From: a marine group bacterium Sva0996 bin134
GTDB lineage: Bacteria; Actinomycetota; Acidimicrobiia; Acidimicrobiales; Bin134
Length of the DNA stretch: 36,955 bases
Direction: 5' to 3'
NCBI GenBank assembly: GCA_002239105.1
Contig: MPNQ01000033.1
Coordinates: 1 to 36,955 of the forward strand
Numbering within the stretch: the first letter of the stretch is position 1; each line of letters begins with the position of its first letter. The notes beneath the pieces are model-generated. The model was given only the letters and a program-made list of their open reading frames with translations, ran no database searches and was not told where the DNA came from. Shown one piece after another: positions 32,568 to 36,955 of the stretch. Both the position numbers and the translations under genes were made by a program.

Positions 32568-33602
32568 ATGAGCGAGAGGGAGGAGCTGCTGGCAGGGACC
32601 CCGCTTCCCGAAGACGCCGCGGCCGAGCCGGGGCTGCGGCCCGCCCGCCTCGACGAATTCGTGGGCCAGCCCGAGCTGAAAGAGCACCTCCACATCATCT
32701 TGGGAGCGGCCCGAGCCCGGTCCCAACCAGCCGACCATCTGCTGTTCGCCGGACCTCCAGGCTTGGGCAAAACCACGCTGGCTCACATAGTGGCCAAGGA
32801 GATGGACGCCGGGCTCCACATCACCTCGGGGCCGGCGCTGGAGCGGGCCGGCGACCTGGCCGCCATCTTGTCCAGGCTGGAGGACGGAGATGTGCTGTTC
32901 ATCGACGAGATCCATCGACTGCCCCGCATCGTCGAAGAGGTCATGTATCCGGCCATGGAGGATTTCAACGTCGACATCGTGCTGGGCAAGGGGCCGGCGG
33001 CCCAGTCGGTGCGCCTCGATCTGGCCAAGTTCACCCTGGTGGGCGCCACCACTCGCACCGGCCTCATCACCGGGCCGCTGCGGGATCGGTTCGGCCTGGT
33101 GTCGCGGCTCGACTACTACACCGCCAACGACTTGGAGGCCATCGTCGCTAGGGCCGCCTCCATTCTCGACATCCAGATCGACACGGCCGGCGCGGCCGAG
33201 ATCGCCTGCCGGGCCCGGGGCACCCCCCGCATCGCCAACCGGCTGCTGCGCCGGGTGCGGGACTATGCCGAAGTGAGGGCCGAAGGCGCCATCGACCACG
33301 CCATCGCAGCAGCGGGGCTGAAAGTGTTCGGCGTCGACCCCGCTGGCCTCGACAAGATCGACCGGGCCATCTTGTCGGCCCTGTGCGAGCGCTTCGGCGG
33401 CGGACCGGTGGGCCTGTCCACCCTGGCCATCAGCGTCAGCGAGCCAGCTGAGACCGTTGAGGATGTCTACGAGCCGTTCCTCATCCAACAGGGACTGCTG
33501 ATGCGCACCCCCCGAGGCCGAGTAGCCACCCCGACCGCCTGGCACCACCTGGGCCTACCCCCCCCAGCCAACGCCGCCGACCAATCCAACCTGTTCGACT
33601 GA
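32568..33602 (+). CDS. ruvB: Holliday junction branch migration ATPase RuvB
   Basis: Hexameric AAA+ motor driving branch migration. The 344-residue protein has [12 protein letters not shown], Walker A GPPGLGKT (62-69), Walker [28 protein letters not shown] with the sensor and arginine finger, and the C-terminal winged helix ([17 protein letters not shown]). ATG at 32568 follows the ruvA stop by seven bases. Only five bases separate its stop from that of a convergent gene, and no terminator is visible between them. Confidence 0.97.
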   Translation: MSEREELLAGTPLPEDAAAEPGLRPARLDEFVGQPELKEHLHIILGAARARSQPADHLLFAGPPGLGKTTLAHIVAKEMDAGLHITSGPALERAGDLAAILSRLEDGDVLFIDEIHRLPRIVEEVMYPAMEDFNVDIVLGKGPAAQSVRLDLAKFTLVGATTRTGLITGPLRDRFGLVSRLDYYTANDLEAIVARAASILDIQIDTAGAAEIACRARGTPRIANRLLRRVRDYAEVRAEGAIDHAIAAAGLKVFGVDPAGLDKIDRAILSALCERFGGGPVGLSTLAISVSEPAETVEDVYEPFLIQQGLLMRTPRGRVATPTAWHHLGLPPPANAADQSNLFD

Positions 33603-33607
33603 TCTGT

Positions 33608-33931
33608 CTACATGAAGAACTGCGCCGTCATCATGCCCCAGACCGTGAACATAAAGCCCGTCATGGTCACGAAGAAGACGCGAGCCTGCTTGGCCATCTC
33701 GGTCCGCAACTCGGCACCCAAAGCCTTCAGGTCCTCCTTGGTGGCAAGAGCCTTCAAGTCGTCCTTGGTGGCATAGGCCTTCAAGGCTTCTTTCAAGTCG
33801 TCCTTGGTGGCGATCTGGCCGCGGCGGTCGGGCAGCACGCAATTCATCAAGGTCTCCGCAGGTCCCTCGCCAATGGTTGCGACCAATTGGTTCACCAACT
33901 CCGTGCGCTCAATCTCGCTAACTGGTGCCAT
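33608..33931 (-). CDS. Small coiled-coil protein with C-terminal membrane segment
   Basis: The 107-residue protein has a folded-looking N-terminus (MAPVSEIERTELVNQLVATI), then three repeats of the type ATKDDLKALATKEDLKALG (residues about 41-72), likely a short coiled coil, and a C-terminal hydrophobic segment (VFFVTMTGFMFTVWGMMTAQ). It resembles a widespread group of uncharacterised small bacterial proteins of this build; function is unknown. AGAGGGA precedes the ATG. It lies against the 3' end of the oppositely oriented ruvCAB. Confidence 0.8.
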   Translation of the reverse strand: MAPVSEIERTELVNQLVATIGEGPAETLMNCVLPDRRGQIATKDDLKEALKAYATKDDLKALATKEDLKALGAELRTEMAKQARVFFVTMTGFMFTVWGMMTAQFFM

Positions 33932-33955
33932 CAGATTCCCTCTCTATCGATTCCG

Positions 33956-33969
33956 AAAGGGAACCCTTT
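33956..33969. repeat. Inverted repeat in the 5' leader of the coiled-coil gene
   Basis: AAAGGG-AA-CCCTTT, a perfect 6-bp inverted repeat about 25 bp upstream of the ATG. It could be an operator or a small RNA hairpin. Confidence 0.45.
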
Positions 33970-34007
33970 GACGCCGTTCAGCGAAGCCAGTTCCGAATGC
34001 ACTTTGT

Positions 34008-34036
34008 AACATATCGACTCGGCTGGCAGAAGGCAA
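34008..34036 (-). promoter_or_regulatory. Candidate promoter of the coiled-coil gene
   Basis: Minus-strand TTGCCT (34036-34031) and TATGTT (34013-34008) are separated by exactly 17 bp; each matches four of six consensus bases. It would give a leader of about 70 bases containing the inverted repeat. Confidence 0.42.
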
Positions 34037-34065
34037 CCACCTGGGCAAACCCGGCCAAGAGGTGG
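34037..34065 (-). terminator. Possible terminator after yebC
   Basis: A stem CCACCT / AGGTGG with an inner GGG / CCC arm starts three bases after the yebC stop. The following minus-strand sequence is only moderately T-rich, so efficiency is doubtful. Confidence 0.4.
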
Positions 34066-34067
34066 CC

Positions 34068-34817
34068 TTAGTTGGCGGCGGCTTGGAGGATTTCGTCGGG
34101 GATGTCGAAGTTGGCGTAGACGTCTTGGACGTCGTCGTGGTCGTCGAGGGCGTCGATTAGGCGGAGTACGGCCCGGGCCGATTCGGCGCTGTCCACGCCC
34201 ACCACCGAGGTGGGCAGCATGGTGGACGACGCCGACATGAAGGCGATTTCCACTTCAGCCAGGGCGTCGCGCATGGCCGATAGGTCGGAGGGGTCGCAGG
34301 TGAGGCGCCAAGTGTCGCCCTCGTCGGCCAGGTCCTCGCCGCCGGCGTCGAGGGCGGCCATCATCACCTCGTCCTCGTCCACCGAGCGGTCGAGAATCAC
34401 CACCCCTTTGCGCTCGAACTGCCAGGCCACCGCGCCGGGCTCGGCCAGCGACCCGCCGTTGCGGGTGAACAGCGCCCGCACCTCTGAGCTGGTCCGGTTG
34501 CGGTTGTCGGTGAGCGTCTCCACATACAGGGCCACGCCTCCGGGGGCGTACCCCTCATAGAACACCGACTCGTAGGAAACCCCCTCTAGCTCGCCCGTCC
34601 CCCGCTTGATGGCCCGCTCAATGGTGTCCAGCGGCACCGAGTTGTCCCTGGCCTTCTGGAACATGGTGCGCAGCGTGGGGTTGGCGTCTACGTCGCCGCC
34701 ACCCTCGCGGGCCGCCACCTCTACCTGGCGGATGAGCTTGGCAAACAGCTTGCCCCGCCGCTTGTCGGCCGCCCCCTTGCGATGCTTGATGGTGGCCCAC
34801 TTGGAGTGTCCTGACAT
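34068..34817 (-). CDS. yebC: YebC/PmpR family protein (TACO1-like translation/regulatory factor)
   Basis: Conserved cytoplasmic protein variously described as a transcriptional regulator and as a ribosome-associated factor aiding proline-rich translation. The 249 residues begin MSGHSKWATIKHRKGAADKRRGKLFAKL and contain DNRNRTSSEVRALFTRNGG and GAVAWQFERKGV, all family hallmarks. The ATG is nine bases after the pdxT stop, with GGGAG upstream. The neighbouring order pdxS-pdxT-yebC is the actinobacterial one. Confidence 0.95.
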   Translation of the reverse strand: MSGHSKWATIKHRKGAADKRRGKLFAKLIRQVEVAAREGGGDVDANPTLRTMFQKARDNSVPLDTIERAIKRGTGELEGVSYESVFYEGYAPGGVALYVETLTDNRNRTSSEVRALFTRNGGSLAEPGAVAWQFERKGVVILDRSVDEDEVMMAALDAGGEDLADEGDTWRLTCDPSDLSAMRDALAEVEIAFMSASSTMLPTSVVGVDSAESARAVLRLIDALDDHDDVQDVYANFDIPDEILQAAAN

Positions 34818-34826
34818 CTGCTCTCC

Positions 34827-35393
34827 CTATTCCTGTTCCACAAACCAGCGGTGGATTCGATCGTCCTCGGCCAACTCGGGGTGGAACGACGACACCACCG
34901 CCGAGCCCTGGCGGCATAGCACCGGCACCCCGTCCAACGAAGCCAGCACCTCCACCCCGTCGCCCGCCGACTCGATTACCGGGGCCCGGATGAACACCCC
35001 AGGAAAGGCCGATTTCCAACCCTCAACCTCAATCAGCGCGTGAAACGACTCCGATTGGCGTCCATAGCCGTTGCGCCGCACCGCCGCATCCACCGCCCCG
35101 AAGCAGCGCTGGCCGGGATAGCCGTCCACCACCTCGGCGGCCAGAAGAATGAGCCCGGCGCAGGTTCCGAGCACCGGCAGGCCGTCGGCCAAGCGCTCGG
35201 CCAGCGGATCGGCCAAGCCGTTGGCGTCCAGCAGCTTGGAGATGGCGGTGGACTCCCCGCCGGGAATCACCAACCGGTCGACTTCGACCAGTTCTTCGGG
35301 AGTGCGGACCTGGACCGCGGCCACCCCTATCCGATTGAGAACCTGCTCATGCAGCCCGAACGCGCCCTGAAGGGCCAGAACCCCGACCTTCAC
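34827..35393 (-). CDS. pdxT: Pyridoxal 5'-phosphate synthase glutaminase subunit
   Basis: Provides ammonia to PdxS for PLP synthesis. The 188 residues carry GGESTAI, the nucleophile Cys78 in GTCAGLILL, and the partners His171 and Glu173 in SSFHPELAED. The typical N(A/G)YGRQxxSFE region reads NGYGRQSESFH. The start is GTG at 35393 (MKVGVLALQGAFGLH). Confidence 0.96.
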   Translation of the reverse strand: MKVGVLALQGAFGLHEQVLNRIGVAAVQVRTPEELVEVDRLVIPGGESTAISKLLDANGLADPLAERLADGLPVLGTCAGLILLAAEVVDGYPGQRCFGAVDAAVRRNGYGRQSESFHALIEVEGWKSAFPGVFIRAPVIESAGDGVEVLASLDGVPVLCRQGSAVVSSFHPELAEDDRIHRWFVEQE

Positions 35394-35447
35394 CCGGGGG
35401 CTCCGGGTCTCGGGGCGACGCCTCGATTTGCTGCACGCTCAGCCCGG

Positions 35448-36347
35448 CTACCAGCCGCGGTCGGCCAGCCGGGTTTCGAGGCCGTCGATCTCCAGGCCGG
35501 GCATGGGCTCGCCCAGGCCGCGGCTTACCTTGGCCAAGATATGCGGGTCGCGATAGTTGGTGGCCGCCTCCACAATGGCCTTGGCCCGGGGGGCCGGGTC
35601 GGAGGACTTGAAAATCCCCGAGCCCACAAACACCGCCTCGGCCCCAAGCTGCATGACCAGCCCGGCATCGGCCGGCGTGGAGATGCCCCCGGCGCAGAAC
35701 ATGGGCACAGGGAGCCAGCCGGTCTCGGCCACCTCCCGCACCAGCGGCAGCGGGGCCTGGAGCTGCTTGGCCCAGTCGAAGAGCTCGGCAGAATCGGCCT
35801 GGGTGATCTTGCGGATGTCGCCGATGATCGAGCGCAGATGGCGGACGGCCTCCACGATGTTGCCGGTGCCGGCTTCGCCCTTGGAGCGGATCATGCACGC
35901 CCCCTCGGAGATGCGCCGCAGCGCCTCTCCCAGGTTGGTGGCCCCGCACACGAAAGGCACGGTGAACGCCCACTTATCGATGTGGTGGGCCTCATCGGCG
36001 GGGGTCAGCACCTCGCTCTCGTCGATGTAGTCCACATCGAGGGCCTCCAGAATCTGGGCCTCCACGAAGTGGCCGATGCGGGCCTTGGCCATTACCGGTA
36101 TGGTCACCGCCTCTTGGATGCCGGTGATCATCTCCGGGTCGCTCATACGGGCCACCCCGCCGTCTCGGCGGATGTCGGCGGGAACCCGCTCCAGGGCCAT
36201 GACCGCCACCGCTCCGGCATCCTCGGCCACCTTGGCCTGATCGGGGGTGACCACGTCCATGATCACGCCACCCTTGAGCATTTCGGCCAGTCCTCGCTTG
36301 ACCAGAGGTGTCCCCGTCTCGCGGCCCGTCATCGACTCAGCAGCCAT
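35448..36347 (-). CDS. pdxS: Pyridoxal 5'-phosphate synthase synthase subunit
   Basis: Condenses ribose 5-phosphate, glyceraldehyde 3-phosphate and ammonia to PLP. The 299-residue TIM barrel has [18 protein letters not shown], the imine-forming lysine in VMAKARIGH (Lys88), the second lysine in [10 protein letters not shown] (Lys156) and [12 protein letters not shown] at 36347 is used; a second Met (36332, MTGRETG) is equally near family starts and is overlapped as ATGA by an upstream open frame. TTGACA occurs at 36389-36384, but no -10 is at the right distance. Confidence 0.97.
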   Translation of the reverse strand: MAAESMTGRETGTPLVKRGLAEMLKGGVIMDVVTPDQAKVAEDAGAVAVMALERVPADIRRDGGVARMSDPEMITGIQEAVTIPVMAKARIGHFVEAQILEALDVDYIDESEVLTPADEAHHIDKWAFTVPFVCGATNLGEALRRISEGACMIRSKGEAGTGNIVEAVRHLRSIIGDIRKITQADSAELFDWAKQLQAPLPLVREVAETGWLPVPMFCAGGISTPADAGLVMQLGAEAVFVGSGIFKSSDPAPRAKAIVEAATNYRDPHILAKVSRGLGEPMPGLEIDGLETRLADRGW

Positions 36348-36420
36348 GGTTGCAGTCTATGACCTCCCGCCATGAGATCGCGATGTCAATTGAAGTGCGA
36401 AGGAAGCGCCGGTGGCGGGT

Positions 36421-36894
36421 TCACAAGGGGCCGTGTTGTTTCCAGAGGCGGGCTAGGAGGGAGATGATCTGGGTTCTGGTCTTGGCCTGGACGGGGGTGG
36501 CGGGCCTATCGGCGGCGACGGCGTTGAGGCAGGCGGTGGCCGCGCCGGGGCCCAAGGGGTTGGTGAGCAGGGCGGGGCACTGGCGGGTGAGGGCCTGCCA
36601 CAGCCGCACCGCTTCGCGGGCCCTTTGCATCTGGGCGGCCCGCTCGGCGGGGCCCGGGGGGCGGTCGCCGCCGGGGGCGAACACCGCGCCCCGGGAGATG
36701 GCCCCGAGAACCTCTGTGGCCGAAGCGGTGTCCACGTCGATGTCGGCCAGCGCCAGGGGGGTCTGGGGCGTTGCGGGCTCTTCGGGCTCGCCGCCGCCGG
36801 GAGCGCCCCCACCGCCGCCGGAGGGGGAACCGCCGCCGCGGGAGGGGAAACCGCGGGTGGTCGGCCGGTCGGCCGGCGGCGGGCCGTGGGTCAC
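36421..36894 (-). CDS. Uncharacterised protein with Gly/Pro-rich N-terminus
   Basis: The 157-residue frame starts at GTG 36894, with an in-frame stop 24 bases upstream. Residues about 10-45 are low-complexity Gly/Pro/Ser; the rest looks helical (AQMQRAREAVRLWQALTRQ, TRTQIISLLARLWKQHGPL) with two cysteines (RQCPALL, TACLNAV). Codon third positions are almost all G/C on this strand, which supports it over the opposite-strand frame. No signal peptide or known domain is recognised. It ends 73 bp before pdxS. The last 61 bp of the window (36895-36955) show nothing recognisable. Confidence 0.6.
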   Translation of the reverse strand: MTHGPPPADRPTTRGFPSRGGGSPSGGGGGAPGGGEPEEPATPQTPLALADIDVDTASATEVLGAISRGAVFAPGGDRPPGPAERAAQMQRAREAVRLWQALTRQCPALLTNPLGPGAATACLNAVAADRPATPVQAKTRTQIISLLARLWKQHGPL

Positions 36895-36955
36895 CGTCCG
36901 CTGCAGTCTGGACGAGTCCTAGCCCTACCCCGCCGGGCCTTGGGTTTGTCTAGCT

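Noticed and set aside
33727..33811. Repeated 20-bp segments resembling a small array
   Set aside because: They are codons for the ATKDDLKAL coiled-coil repeats with no spacers, so not CRISPR.
36384..36389. TTGACA as the pdxS promoter
   Set aside because: No TATAAT-like hexamer at 16-18 bp; the nearest candidate is over 20 bp away.
36308..36922. Plus-strand frame of 204 codons with a hydrophobic stretch
   Set aside because: Overlaps pdxS and the minus-strand ORF; codon third-position bias favours the minus strand, and its proline runs mirror the glycine codons opposite.

Overview
The window is GC-rich bacterial chromosome packed with core housekeeping genes. It contains no tRNA, rRNA, CRISPR array, insertion sequence or prophage. 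Gene content and order (pdxS-pdxT-yebC, ruvCAB, queA-tgt-yajC-secD-secF-apt-rel-hisS-aspS-rarA-small gene-alaS-ruvX-mltG-aroE-A24 peptidase-aroK-aroB-aroQ-M24 peptidase-efp-nusB-pyrR-pyrB-pyrC-carA-carB-pyrD-pyrF) match the ancestral actinobacterial backbone. A class 1B-type PyrD, the absence of aroC from the aro cluster and the general protein style point to a deep-branching actinomycete such as an Acidimicrobiia member. That lineage call is inference.

Layout. From 31395 down to 1, 29 genes run head-to-tail on the minus strand with no gap above about 100 bp. In minus-strand order they are: queuosine genes (queA, tgt), the Sec translocon auxiliaries (yajC, secD, secF), purine salvage and stringent response (apt, rel), aminoacyl-tRNA synthetases and genome maintenance (hisS, aspS, rarA, alaS, ruvX), cell-wall and shikimate genes (mltG, aroE, an A24 prepilin peptidase, aroK, aroB, aroQ), a proline peptidase with EF-P and NusB, and the pyrimidine operon pyrR-B-C-carA-carB-pyrD-pyrF (pyrF cut by the window edge). 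ruvC-ruvA-ruvB (31464-33602) is the only plus-strand block. A small coiled-coil/membrane protein lies against its 3' end. yebC, pdxT, pdxS and an uncharacterised Gly/Pro-rich ORF follow, again on the minus strand.

Most notable signals. (1) Many short gaps between minus-strand genes are spanned by micro-ORFs whose starts and stops overlap those of the flanking genes. At three junctions (pyrB|pyrC, rarA|small gene, small gene|alaS), and probably carA|carB, this comes from visible tandem duplication of the upstream gene's last codons and stop, so each repeat unit carries its own Shine-Dalgarno, start and stop. (2) The pyr operon has a PyrR-type RNA binding loop, a Shine-Dalgarno with a TTG start, and a terminator-like hairpin just inside the pyrR reading frame, which suggests PyrR control that couples translation to termination. 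(3) The Tgt protein lacks all three zinc-ligand cysteines, and the neighbouring QueA is altered in its usually conserved HVGxGTF motif. (4) The ruvCAB block is inverted relative to the expected order.
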